Below are positions 44,376 to 55,423 of a stretch of DNA of 64,000 nt, in pieces. The stretch lies in the NCBI GenBank assembly GCA_036172665.1, contig CM069876.1:7316001-7380000 (forward strand). The letters are read 5' to 3'. Within the stretch, counting starts at the first letter, position 1, and each line of letters starts with the position of its first letter. A model generated the notes under the pieces. It was not told where the DNA came from, searched no databases, and was given only the letters and a program-made list of their open reading frames with translations. The stretch comes from Prosopocoilus inquinatus (Eukaryota > Arthropoda > Insecta > Coleoptera > Lucanidae). The position numbers were made by a program, and so were the translations under genes.

Positions 44376-47342
44376 ATAATAATAATACCCCTTTATTTCA
44401 ATAGGTAAAAAAAGAAACAGAAACAAATATAATACTCTATACTAAAAATTCAACACATTATACCTATTGAAAATCGCAAGGCGAAGTTTGGGTAGTAGAA
44501 GAACTACATCCCCACTCTTACACTTAACCTTGAATAATTTTAAACAGATAATCTGACAAAAACAAAATGCCTAACTTAAGTTAATTTAAACTCGAATTTA
44601 AAGTATGAATATCTGTGATGAGTGTTGGTATATACGTATATATGTTGTACATATATCAAAACAATTTTCAAAGCAGATGAACAGACAAGTTGCAGTAAGT
44701 GAAACGTTTTCCTATTGAATTGAAAAAAGATACTTACGTAAAGCTTTTTTAAAACAAGGCAGAGATAGAGACTTCATTAAGGCTGGTAAATTATTATATA
44801 ATTTCGGTAGGTTGAAGGAAAATGACCGTTCAAATAAAGCGGTGGAGTGTTGTGGAGGTGTTATAAGCCCTTTAAATCTTAAATTAATATTATGCACATC
44901 AGTACGGAAGGAAATTTTGCGAAATAAATAAGCGGGCGTTTTATATAAAATAATGGAATGATACCTACAAAGTGTGTGATGCAAATAACGATTATACATG
45001 TTTAACCAAGGACATAAGGCATAAGTGTGTGAAATGTGCTCGTACTTACGAATACCAAAAATGAATCTTAGACAAGCATTCTGCACTCTTTGAATACGTT
45101 TACGATCATAAACATCAATACAAGGACCATACACAGAATGGCAATGTGAAAAATGCGACAATACTAAAGAATTACACAATTGTATTTTTGCATCTTTTCC
45201 CAAATACGAGTGATGAGGATACAAGAGTTTCATATTACTATATGCACGTTGCAAATAGATGGATACCTGATTTTTAAATTTAAACGTATTATCAAGAAAT
45301 AGCCCTAAATTTTTCACACAGTCCTTTATCGGAATATTTACACAATTAATATGCAAACTAAAATTATTTCTTAATAACTGCACTTCAGATTTTTTACCAA
45401 ATAATAAAACAACAGATTTCAAAGGATTAATAGTTAAGCAATGATCTAAACAAACATCTGTAATGACATCTAAATCATTTTGCATCCTAGTTACTGCGTA
45501 ATCGGAATCGTTAGGTACAAAACTGTGAAGTAACTGTGTATCATCTGCGTACATCTGCAAGTTACAAGTGTTAACATTTCTGAAAATATCAGAAGTATAA
45601 AGAGAAAATAGTAATGGTCCTAATATAGAACCTTGTGGCACACCAGATACACAAGGAATAGCTTTAGATATAAAATGCTCCAATTTAACAGATTGACATC
45701 TCTCTGACAGATAGCTCTTTAAGAGTTCAACTGAACTTTCACCGAGTCCTATGTAATGCAATATAGCCAGCATAACATTATGATTAACGGTATCGAAAGC
45801 CTTGCTAAAGTCTAAAAGAACCAAGGCTGAGAGCTTACCTCTATCTGATGCAGTTAGAATTTCATCAGTAATGTTTAGCAGAGCTGTTTCGCAACTATGA
45901 TTTACACGAAATCCAGATCGAAATTCAGGTAATATGTTGAACTGTGCAATATGAAGTTGCAGTTGGATGTTTATAACTTTTTCGAATACTTTGGATAAAA
46001 CAGGCAATAAACTGATTGGTCTCAAATCTGACATTTTATCTGGATTTTCTACTTTTTGAAGTGGTATAACTAAAGTATGTTTCCAAATCTTCGGGAACGT
46101 TTTATCTAATATGCAAGAATTTATAATGTGTACTAAATACTTCAATAGGAAAGGACGACAACATTTAATCATCTCCGTACTCAAACCGTCAGAAGCAGCA
46201 CATGTACTTTTTAGAGACAATAATATTTTCGAAAGTATATTTTCATCAATTAACGAAAATTCAAATGAAGAACTAATATTATTCTTAGTATTACTATTAT
46301 AAAATTCTAAAATCTCATCACTACCGGAATGTAAGTTAGGAATATTATTTACAAAAAAATTGTTCAATTCTTCGACATTTTGCAAACCTAATGGAATAGT
46401 CTTAGATTTCATTTTACAAATGTTATACGTTTTTAATTCTCTCCAAAACTCTTTAATATCACGTGATCTGAATTTAAATTGAAGGTAGGCTTTTTTCTCG
46501 TTAATTATACATTGTTTGGTGAAGTTTCTCAATGTTTTATAATACTCCCAATGAATTACATTTTTAGTTTTCTTATACTTAGTTTTAGCTTTGTCTCTGA
46601 TTGACATTAATAATTTAATATTGTCCGTTATCCAAGGAGCATATGGCTTACGCAAAAGTACGGATTTAACAGGCGCATGTAAGTCGAAAAGCATAATAAG
46701 ATTAGAAATAAAAATGTCGACTTTCTTATCAATATTTGACTCGAGGAAAATAGCATCTAGAGATAAACAAAGTAGGTCTTGTAAGAAGTTAGTATAATTA
46801 AAATTTTTGAAATCACGATAAGTATAAGATTTGAGTTTTAATTTAGGTTCAATCAAGTGAATATCACAAAAAACTACATCATGATTTGCTATTTCCGTAT
46901 TACGCACTCCAGATGTTTTAATAGATACAACATCACTAACTATGATTAAATCCAAAAGTGACATAGACTTATCCGTAATTCTAGTTGGTCGATCAATAAT
47001 TTGATGAAAACCCATGGAATCTAGAGTATCACATAAATAAATAGCATGAGAAGAATCCATTTTCAATAAATCAATATTTAAATCACCCAAGCAGAAAATA
47101 TATTTAGTTATTGGTAAATGAGATGACAAAGATATTTCAAGCTCATCAACAAATTGTCCGTGGAATATATTTGGTGGTCTGTATGCTACTCCAAATATAT
47201 AAATACCTTGATGAAAATTAATTCTTATCCAAAGTTGTTCAATGCTGTCTGAAGAGGCCATTATTTTATATCTTAAATTATCTTTAATATAAAAAGTCAA
47301 TTTCGAAAGTTTAAGTAAGAAATTTTGAATTACTACCTCTTA
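44376..47342 (-). mobile_element. CR1-like LINE, 5'-truncated, with microsatellite tail
   Basis: Minus-strand element. The 3' end reads TATTGAAATAAAGGGGTATT followed by an (ATT)n run, ending near 44376. CR1-clade LINEs characteristically end in short tandem repeats rather than poly(A). The long ORF (44712-47300) starts inside the endonuclease domain, so the first ORF and the endonuclease start are missing. Confidence 0.8.
44712..47300 (-). CDS. Endonuclease (partial) and reverse transcriptase of a CR1-like LINE
   Basis: 862 codons without a stop. The product nicks target DNA and primes reverse transcription there. The first codon shown is TTG; the frame is open back to a TAA at 47340-47342 but loses LINE similarity there, so the protein is truncated by the 5' end of the copy. 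Residues about 1-150 are the latter part of the AP-like endonuclease (AYRPPN at 39-44, LGDLNID at 71-77, RPTRITDKSMSLLDLI, NHD at 139-141). Residues about 350-640 are the reverse transcriptase: DLRPISLLPVLSKVFE (425-440), LLDFSKAFDTVNH with catalytic Asp 497, GVPQGSILGPLLF (553-565) and YADD (584-587). The C-terminal part ends LYNNLPALMKSLSLPCFKKA. The intact frame implies recent insertion. Confidence 0.93.
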   Translation of the reverse strand: MTFYIKDNLRYKIMASSDSIEQLWIRINFHQGIYIFGVAYRPPNIFHGQFVDELEISLSSHLPITKYIFCLGDLNIDLLKMDSSHAIYLCDTLDSMGFHQIIDRPTRITDKSMSLLDLIIVSDVVSIKTSGVRNTEIANHDVVFCDIHLIEPKLKLKSYTYRDFKNFNYTNFLQDLLCLSLDAIFLESNIDKKVDIFISNLIMLFDLHAPVKSVLLRKPYAPWITDNIKLLMSIRDKAKTKYKKTKNVIHWEYYKTLRNFTKQCIINEKKAYLQFKFRSRDIKEFWRELKTYNICKMKSKTIPLGLQNVEELNNFFVNNIPNLHSGSDEILEFYNSNTKNNISSSFEFSLIDENILSKILLSLKSTCAASDGLSTEMIKCCRPFLLKYLVHIINSCILDKTFPKIWKHTLVIPLQKVENPDKMSDLRPISLLPVLSKVFEKVINIQLQLHIAQFNILPEFRSGFRVNHSCETALLNITDEILTASDRGKLSALVLLDFSKAFDTVNHNVMLAILHYIGLGESSVELLKSYLSERCQSVKLEHFISKAIPCVSGVPQGSILGPLLFSLYTSDIFRNVNTCNLQMYADDTQLLHSFVPNDSDYAVTRMQNDLDVITDVCLDHCLTINPLKSVVLLFGKKSEVQLLRNNFSLHINCVNIPIKDCVKNLGLFLDNTFKFKNQVSIYLQRAYSNMKLLYPHHSYLGKDAKIQLCNSLVLSHFSHCHSVYGPCIDVYDRKRIQRVQNACLRFIFGIRKYEHISHTYALCPWLNMYNRYLHHTLCRYHSIILYKTPAYLFRKISFRTDVHNINLRFKGLITPPQHSTALFERSFSFNLPKLYNNLPALMKSLSLPCFKKALRKYLFSIQ

Positions 47343-48149
47343 CGTAGGGCCATACACTATTATAATCTTTTGATAAAATATTGAAAATCAGACATTCTTT
47401 TTAATATATTAAAATTAAATTAAGCCAATATTTCTAAATTGTTATTTAAACCAATAAATACTTATCATTAAGAACACGTTGTTACCACGACACAAAAGGT
47501 AGACATGAAACAGAAAAATGAATCCGATTAAATTTAGAGAAACTTTGACTTCTCTCAGAAGTATATCCTTCTAAATCCATTTATTATACCTGATACTACA
47601 TGTATTTATTTGAATAAAACACATCAAATCATGATACAAATGGCAAAGGTGTAGGTAAAGGTGATAGTCCTTTACCCACAAATACTTGGGTTATAACTAA
47701 CGGTGACTTTTGTAGTAAATCGATCTGATAAGTTTTCAGCACTTTAAAAGATGCCAAGAACTGTACACGGAGGCAATACTCATAAACACTGCTTTGTGAT
47801 ACCGTCAAAGTTAAACAGAAATATTTAGCGTATTGCCGTTTACCGTTTTATCAGTTTCTGCGCTTCCTGAACCGTTCAAAAAATAGACATTATCTAGAAA
47901 CATTTCTTGGTGTTTGAAATGTTCTTTAATTTCACAATTAACATAAAAAACTTATAACATTAAAGGGTCACATATTAAAAAAAAAAAAACTGGATACACA
48001 GAGTCTCAACTAAAGAACGGATTTGCGTATTCTATAATTTACGCATGTACTAGAATATGATTAGTTAACTGGCATTAATTAATGCATATTTAAGCATTTT
48101 CTGCACATTGTAACAATTATCTGCGTAACACAGCATAATTTCATATTTT
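47343..48149. other. No recognisable gene
   Basis: Unique AT-rich sequence upstream of the LINE copy; includes a run of 12 A at about 47979-47990. Confidence 0.4.
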
Positions 48150-48535
48150 TCGGCCAATATTACATACATCTACTTTATAGTAGATGAAACAACTGACAGA
48201 TGTGGACGTTATATTGTTCATTTTTTAATTGGTGTATTGAGTGAAACTGAAAAAGGAAAGTCATGTTTAATTTCTTCAAAAAACTTGAGAAAACCAACTA
48301 ATGGCTGTAATGTGCTTCATTTAGACTGCTCTATCTATTTTTTACTGGCCAGAAGCTATGCCAATTGAAAACGTTTTACTAATGATATCTGTTGTTACAT
48401 TTTGTATACTGAAGGCAGGGCAAAAATTAAAAGTTTTTTTATCGCGGTTTAATTCATATAACTTGTATTATACTACATGGTCTAAATCGTGTAACAAGAA
48501 ATTATAAACATATTTGCTTTAACAAAATCTGGATG
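48150..48535 (+). pseudogene. hAT transposase relic
   Basis: The translation IYFIVDETTDRCGRYIVHFL, IGVLSETEKGKSCLISSKNL, then after a frame slip WPEAMPIENVLLMISVVT and later RGLIHITCII-HGLNRV follows the core of hAT transposases related to the BED/SPIN-finger type. That core runs (V/I)DETTD with the first catalytic Asp, N-V-L-L-x-x-x-D-A, and H-x-T-C-x-x-H-x-L-x-R-V. The second catalytic Asp position reads V-V-T instead of T-D-A. Frameshifts and stops show it is dead. The N-terminal finger and C-terminal dimerisation regions are missing. Confidence 0.7.
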
Positions 48536-51471
48536 TAGCTCCTAATATTGTAACGTTCTCTTTATCACTGACCGTTACTTTACGTTCTTTCATTTTGTTC
48601 CGTAAATTCTTCGTTGAAATTGTTATTTCTCGTGACTTTTGTTTTAGTTTCAATTTTAATGCGGACGTTGTCGTCTTAGTGACGAACCTTTCTTCAGTCG
48701 TACACTCTGTGGTCATTCTACTCTATTTTCGGAAATTAATCTTTAGGTGTCGCCAACGGTCAAATAAATCAATATATTTATCGATGACTGCTGTTGACGC
48801 AAACGGAAATGACGTAGTGTTTTCGGTGACGTATTTTCCTTCCTTTTAGAGTTCATCTCACGACATTGTCATTCCGGTGCCTCCATTTGCAGATGCGTTG
48901 TTTGTCAGCCGAGCGCTTCATAAATGTACCAGGCTGTGATTTGAACTGTTAATCATCGGACACTCTACTGTGTCGTTCCCGTCAGGTTTATTCTCTGCCG
49001 CAAACGTTAAGTGTTCGGAAAACATTCTTATTCAAAAAAAAAACTATCAAAAAGACTGTGCCTGCCTTGTACTTTAAATTGGTTGCTTAGGAATTATTTT
49101 CTAAGATATTCTTTTATTATTTACGTTTTACTTTTTTAATTTAGAATGATTTAGACGAAGCAGTCTGTTATTTATACATGAGGATTTAGTCTTGTCGTTT
49201 GAAGGAATGGAGCTGTGAAGATTTTGCGTTGTCTCGTTTCAAGGAATGGAGCTAAGAAGATTTTGCGTTGCCGTGAAGGAATGAAGAATATTGGAGCCGA
49301 GAATATTTTTTTGCGTTTGTTGTTCGGAGGAATTCTGCGTTTTCTGCAACCTTTCTTATAATAATTCCTGATATTGTTTATTAATTATTTATTTAAAATT
49401 TTAATTCACTGAGCGAAGTAATATTATAACTATCGATGAGTAAATCCGAAAATTTATGCATCAGTTAGAGCGAGCGCGTTAAAATTGTTTTTGTTTCTCT
49501 CTTTTACGTTAGTCAACTTTTGCTTATCTCGTTGCTAGTTACGAAAGTATTACTTATGATCCATGGGCAAAAGTAAATGTCAAACTTTGATAAGTCTATT
49601 AAAATTCATATGGAATGTGAAATTACAATTTATTTGTACCTATCTTTTAATTAGTTCGGCAACAACGAACCACATGTGATATTCGCAGCTTCTTGAATGC
49701 ACTCATTTTTAATTTGTAAATACTTAAAATTGTAATTATTTGCAGTCAAGTTACATTCATTTATTTTAATAAATCCAGGCAATTTGTGAACGTATTTAAA
49801 ATGTTTTAATTGAGCGGATGATTTACATCGTTCGTGCACAAGATCAAGTTAAACACCGAACTATCTTCGCGTCTCAATCAATAGGCGGTCGCTAATGCGA
49901 GAGTTAGGCCACCATCTATTCATTACCTATGCCAGCAGTTCTCAAGCGATTTGGTGAACATCAGTCAATACATTTATGCCGAAAACTATTATCATTTTGT
50001 TAAGGACATGTGAGTTCAATCGTTGCCATTTACGGTGATGTATTACATGTTTAAATATTTGCACAATAAACAAACACCCGGTATACAGCCTCTAGAGTCA
50101 TTAGTCACGTAAACAACATCTTACTACAAACTTAACCAACGAATTTAATTATAATTACAAGAGGCAGAAAATGCGTGAGCTTAAAATCGAAAATAATAAA
50201 ACATTACGCAAAAAAAAACTTAATAACAAGTATTTATTTAATGCAGAATTATGTAAATGAATTTAAGAAAATAATAATGAAACCTTACAATCAATATTGA
50301 TACGTCCACACAACGTGTAAGAACCCATAAATTAACTCAACACTGGCATTTTTTGTAGTCGTATTTGTGTCTTTTATTATTTAGATTATCCAAGATTATA
50401 ATCGTTGTTTCGCACGCACATCTGAACGTGTACTAGGCAGCTTACAATACAGAAATATTCGAGTAACTACCACGAGATCAACGGAATTTTTTATCTGAGC
50501 AGACTGTGATATTTATCGTAATGCTGGCAACACAGATTTGCAATTTAAAATTAAAAATTTTAAGTGACATCTATTTTTTTAAGTGTTTGATATTCGTGAT
50601 TTTTGTTTTGTTATGAACTTTCGGGTTCTTTTATTAAGTTCTGGCTTTATTGGAGGTTTTAAATATTACAAGTAGTAAGAATTTCTTTGTTAAAAACAGT
50701 CACATTCAATTTAATGTACACTGTAGGATAATACTGTACATTTACGATTTATTATGATTTCTTAAACAAAACGTCTGCTGCATATTATCTCTTCATAAAT
50801 TCGCGTGGTAAACTAATATCCTATCCTCCTTGACCAGTTTACGAAGAGACACACCTTAATCACACCGAAGATTGACTGAAAAATTGTGCAAGCGGCCGCG
50901 TTGACTCAATAATTATCGGAGGAAGTAAGCCACCTGAACTTTTAAGGTAGGTTGGCCTGAAAGCTAACGCCACACATCCGAAATTCAATACACGTGTGCT
51001 GCACAACGAGCCAATGGCAGCACGTGTTCGCCTCTTCAACCACGCATATGCTGCAAGCCCCATTGTTTATAACCAGTTTGACTCTATGGAATACTCGTTA
51101 TTTAACTTCTGAAACTTGCGCTGGCCTAGACCGAGAGTACATTATTAAAGAGTTATCGTTCGAGCACATGGTTGTACGTAATAGCCAAATAAATATGTCG
51201 AAGTCGTTTTAAAAAAAGCACATTTTTATAACGTTAGTTTCTAATTTAACATGTAGTATTAGGTGAGTATAGCTGCTTTTCCTACTTTGGAGATCTGGAG
51301 AATTGGCGATTAGGGAGGGGGTACACAGTATATGCATGTTTCATGTAAATTGTTAAGAAATGTTAAGACAAACATCTGATTGAGCTAATGAGAAACGCTC
51401 TTGCGTCTCAAAGTTGCCCAAAAAAATTTTAGATTTAGATTTAATTAAGGGCGATATTGGACTGCGACCTA
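48536..51471. other. No convincing gene; short 40-bp repeats at 49185-49340
   Basis: At 49185-49290 a roughly 40-bp unit (GTTTGAAGGAATGGAGCTGT ... GATTTTGCGTTG) is present twice with a third decayed copy. The ORF at 48519-48716 (minus) is Lys-rich and helical-looking but unsupported. The 50850-51075 patch is GC-richer with CACGTG sites, unassigned. Confidence 0.4.
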
Positions 51472-52150
51472 CTAATCTATTGTGTCCCTATTATATGAGC
51501 CATAAACTGCCGAGGTCGGCCCCTCCAAACTCAGAGCTTTAATAAATTGCTGTAGCTGTGACGGTTTCAGAGAAGGTATGTCTTCTTCGTCTATGACGTC
51601 TTTTCCAAGACAACCGGCACGGGTTTTCGTGATAGCAGTGCAGTTAGATGTCAGGTGTTCCGGACTTTCATCCTCCGCCCCGCAAAACCTGCAGTTCCTA
51701 TTCTGTTTCAGGCTTATCCTTGTCATGTGTTCCTTAAAGTGAGAATGCCTTGTAAGGAAGCTAGTAAGGATACGTAGCCTGTTTCTAATTTCCAAGAAAT
51801 ATCTTGGAATATCTCAAATCAGGGAGATTCTCTCAGAGGAATGCTCTGAGCCTCCCCTCTTTTATCTTTGAGTTCTTTTTCATAGATGCTCATCCCTATG
51901 CCGCAGAATGGCTCCGATTCCACGAACTAAGTTGTGGCGGCCCTCCTTGATAAATCGGTTAGCTTCCTAGTTGCCGCTGATTCTAGTGCGTCCTCTGTTT
52001 CTTTGCCTAGGCTATTTAGTTTTCCAAGGCATTCCCAAACTAATGTCGAGCTGATGGTGTTAGAGCTCAGCGCCATTATGGCTGCTTTACTGACGGAAAA
52101 AATTGCAATGCTTTGCTTTCGATAGTTCCTGTCCAGGTTCAATTGAGCAC
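51472..52150 (-). pseudogene. RNase H and zinc-knuckle tail of a LINE
   Basis: Minus strand. SIAIFSVSKAAIMALSSNTI and SSTLVWECLGKLNSLGKETE (52115-51990) is an RNase H block, where the family has F-S-D-S-Q-A-A; the catalytic Asp is lost here (S-V-S-K). After degraded sequence come NRLRILTSFLTRHSHFKEHM, TRISLKQNRNCRFCGAEDES and PEHLTSNCTAI (51795-51640), the C-x2-C-x-H-x-C knuckle ending ORF2 of jockey/R1-type elements carrying RNase H. Stops occur between the blocks. It is distinct from the tail at 41354-42110. Confidence 0.75.
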
Positions 52151-53098
52151 ATCTTCCAAAACAAAAAAGTTAAAAACACATTTTTTGAAAATGTTGCTAA
52201 TACCTCCTACGCTAGCAGGGAAAGAGCTCGCGTGATCGACCAATGACCCAAATACCCTTATCTCCAAATCTCCAAAGTAGGAAAATCAGCTTAAATGGAT
52301 TGAAATCGTATCTCGTTTATTAGTAGAGAAAATGAACTCGCACGAACACTTCTTCTGACAGGGGACAAAAAAGGGTAATGTACAACTTCCAACGAAAAAA
52401 ATTCTGATCGAGCAAGGCAAACTACCGTTAATTATTATCAGCATTAAAATTGTGCTTTGCTTTTGGTGGGTTTGGATTTTAACGTGAGCTACACGCAAAT
52501 AATGAGACTATAGCAGATTTCATATCGAAACAATGGACAATAAGTAACCAGCAACTGAAAACAAGCAACAAACGTCGTGGAATCTTTTATACAATCAGAA
52601 TGAAGCAACAAAATAAAACTGTGAAAAAAGCACGTGCCACATAAAATTATAAAAAAGAGAAAGCTTGGAAGAGGGCTCAGTCAAACAATCTAATAAACTA
52701 TTAATCTAATAATAATAAGATTGTAGTGAAAGACGAAGACTATGAAAAAAAGAACGTGCCACATAAAATTATAAAAAAGGTTAATTAAGATAATATGGGA
52801 AACGTGGAGGTTTCCAAAATGTTCTGTAAATCAACGATTGTCAAAATGTGGGAGCATAATTGCAAAAAAATATTTGAAAAAATAAGAAACAAACATCATA
52901 ATTTCTAAAAAGAAATCCATAAACTACTGCCAGCAATGTCGTATGATTATGTGACAGTTATAATTAAAAACCTTCAATTTAACTTACTTTGTAAATTCTT
53001 AGAAAAATACTAGAGATACACATGAAAAGTACGATTATTGTTAACAAAATTAGATAAATAAGAGTTAGAATATCGAACTTGCTCTACTATTATTTAGT
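52151..53098. other. No recognisable feature
   Basis: A-rich sequence; a phrase ACGTGCCACATAAAATTATA followed by AAAAA is repeated at about 52632 and 52765. Confidence 0.4.
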
Positions 53099-53220
53099 AA
53101 AAAGTTTTTTTAGTCTTGAACCAGACAGAATAATGATTGGAAAAACACTCAATGTTTCGCTATCGATTAATAGCTTCGTCATAATTCTGTCCGGTTGAAG
53201 ATTTAAAAAACGTTTTACTT
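53099..53220. mobile_element. Palindromic MITE, copy 2 (shorter)
   Basis: Left GAACCAGACAGAATAATGAT and right ATAATTCTGTCCGGTTGAAG pair as inverse copies of the family at 40982-41125. The centre is reduced to TCGCTATCGATTAATAGCTT. The flanking T-rich stretches also pair, so the arms extend to the stated limits. Confidence 0.65.
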
Positions 53221-53330
53221 ACAATTTTCATCGGACGAGAATCAACTTCATTTACTTATTATTAGTGAAGAGATGTGTATTTCCATTTCCTTCTCATATT
53301 GAATATTCTATAACACGGAAAATTAACCTA

Positions 53331-54356
53331 TACAGAGTGTCATCAAATAAGTTTCACATATTAAAATTGTAAGTTCTTCATGACTTAAGAAAACGAATTC
53401 TGCATATCTTTATTTTTTTGGTGAAAAATGTAAGAAATTAAAGCCCCACAAGAGCCCGGAGTCTTTTTGTTTGAGAACCTCTGACCGATCGTGTGTGGAT
53501 TTTTCTAAGCAAAACATTACATTATAAACAAAACACAAAGCAATAAAGCGTCATCGAAATGAAGGGCACTGGGTTAATAAAATCTTCGCTCAGCAATTCC
53601 ATACCAAAAGAAAATAAACATGCATCACGTTTTTGGCATTACTTACTGAATTAATTAAGTTAATTTTCTGCTGACATAAGTGTAACATTAAGTAAGTTAG
53701 GAAATAAAAACATTTAAGGTAACATTCTAAAAATTATCGTAAACAACGCACGCCGGTATTCATAGTCCCTTCATTTATGGTTTGATTATTTTGTTTTGCT
53801 TACACTGTACAAACAAATGACATCGAGGAGTATATGACAAGGAACCTACCTTTTACTTAAATTATTGTCGAATGCTTGTTCATTTTACGTATTTATTTAT
53901 TTATTTAGTCTTGTCGTTATTGAAGATTCTTTAGTTATTCAATAAAAAATAAAGTTTATGTTTATGTGATTCACACTAAGATCTAATTATTGTCGATTAT
54001 CTAATAAAACAAATTCAATTCCATAATCAGTGAGAGTAGATTTAAAATGGTCTTCTTTAATCAAATTGCACGCGTGGGCAACCAACGGGACACTATGGAT
54101 TTGATATTGTTTACATAAAACATCACAGCTTTTAAAAATGCGATAAAGCACTTGACCTTGACTTTTGCTGGAGTTTTACTTTGATGTCTTTACGCACGAT
54201 CGACCAGAAGTTCTCAAACAAATGTACCAATGCTCCTTTAGTAAGTCATTTTTTTATTTTTAAGTTAGACCTTTGATAATTGCGGCACTAATTCTCTTGT
54301 ATGACGAGAAACTTGCAGTATTAATATGTGAAACTAATTTGATTACACCCGGTATA
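53331..54356. mobile_element. 1-kb foldback family, copy 2, TA duplication
   Basis: Left TACAGAGTGTCATCAAATAA then GTTTCACATATTAAAATTG; right TTAATATGTGAAACTAATTT then GATTACACCCGGTATA. The interior matches copy 1 (30016-31074) along its length: CAATAAAGCGTCATCGAA, AAGGGCACTGGGTTAA and GACCAGAAGTTCTCAAACAA. Two independent full copies define the family length at about 1.03 kb and its TA target. Confidence 0.88.
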
Positions 54357-55421
54357 TTGGTGAAAGATATTAAACAAATTAAACACTAGAAAACGAGCTA
54401 AAAATGTAAATTTATTACCTTGACGTTTCGAAAACTTGATTATTTGCTTTTTAACTCTTTTTAAAGTGTTTATATTTGTTTCATATCTTTCTGCAATTTT
54501 CACGAGCAAGAACTATACGAAAATTAATTTTATATTAGAGTCAACCCACTGACAATTCCCTAAAGCTTCTGTAATTCGAGAAATCTGAATGTTATTCAGA
54601 TAATTAGGGATTCGATCGCAATCTACTTTATGACCATAAAAGGACTTCGATTATTTTATGACTTTGAATCATATTGAAACAAACTATAACATTCCAGAAG
54701 CTAGAAACACTGATAAATCCCGACGTATTAAATCGAAAATATCTAGTGGAAAATTTTTCAGTTTAACTTCCAATTTACGTAAAAAAGTTACTGTCCTAAT
54801 TGTAAGTTCCCAAATGGACTTGAAGATTTATATTCAACGAGTCATGTGCGTACAAGTAGCACAATTTAATTTACGTCAAAAAACACCATTTAATTTACTA
54901 AAATCACCTTCGGTTTCGTAGTACTCAACTCAACCCAGTTTAATTAAGTTATGTGTTTCGAAAAAGAATGTACTTCGGAATTAATTACCCGGGGTAGCTT
55001 TTTGAAGTAAAAATTTTCCTAACGTTTCAGAAACCCAGTAATCAAGCCAAATCTCTTCTCGACGACTTCAAAGACGTGGAACTGAGGTTTTTACTGCTAA
55101 ACACGAGAGTGCCGAGCGTGTCCCGGGGTAATAGAATCCTAATGACTGGGATAAGCAGCGAGCCCGTCCGTGAGCGCTGCTTACACCGCTGATAGGATCA
55201 GGCTCGACTTTAGAAAACAGAAACGAAACAAAAACTCCGAAAGATTAATGGGAGAGTTTTTCTTTTACAGAAAGATGTTCAAGTCTCTATCTCCCTTCGT
55301 CTTTCATCAATACATCACGACGACGGTGGCGTTTGAAAGATGCCAGTTTAATAATTCGCTAATGTTTTCTTCTTATTTCTTCATTCATGGGTGGTGTGGT
55401 TCAATCACACACACACACATA
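54357..55421. other. No convincing gene; CA repeat at the end
   Basis: ORFs at 54658-54921 and 55170-55526 have no domains; the second runs into the mariner end. A short (CA)n stretch precedes the element at about 55406-55419. Confidence 0.4.
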
Positions 55422-55423
55422 TA

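Noticed and set aside
48519..48716. Lys-rich 65-codon minus-strand ORF
   Set aside because: No domain and no transcript signals; composition alone is not enough.
50860..51063. 67-codon minus-strand ORF in a GC-richer patch
   Set aside because: No domain; open frames are expected in GC-richer stretches of AT-rich genomes.
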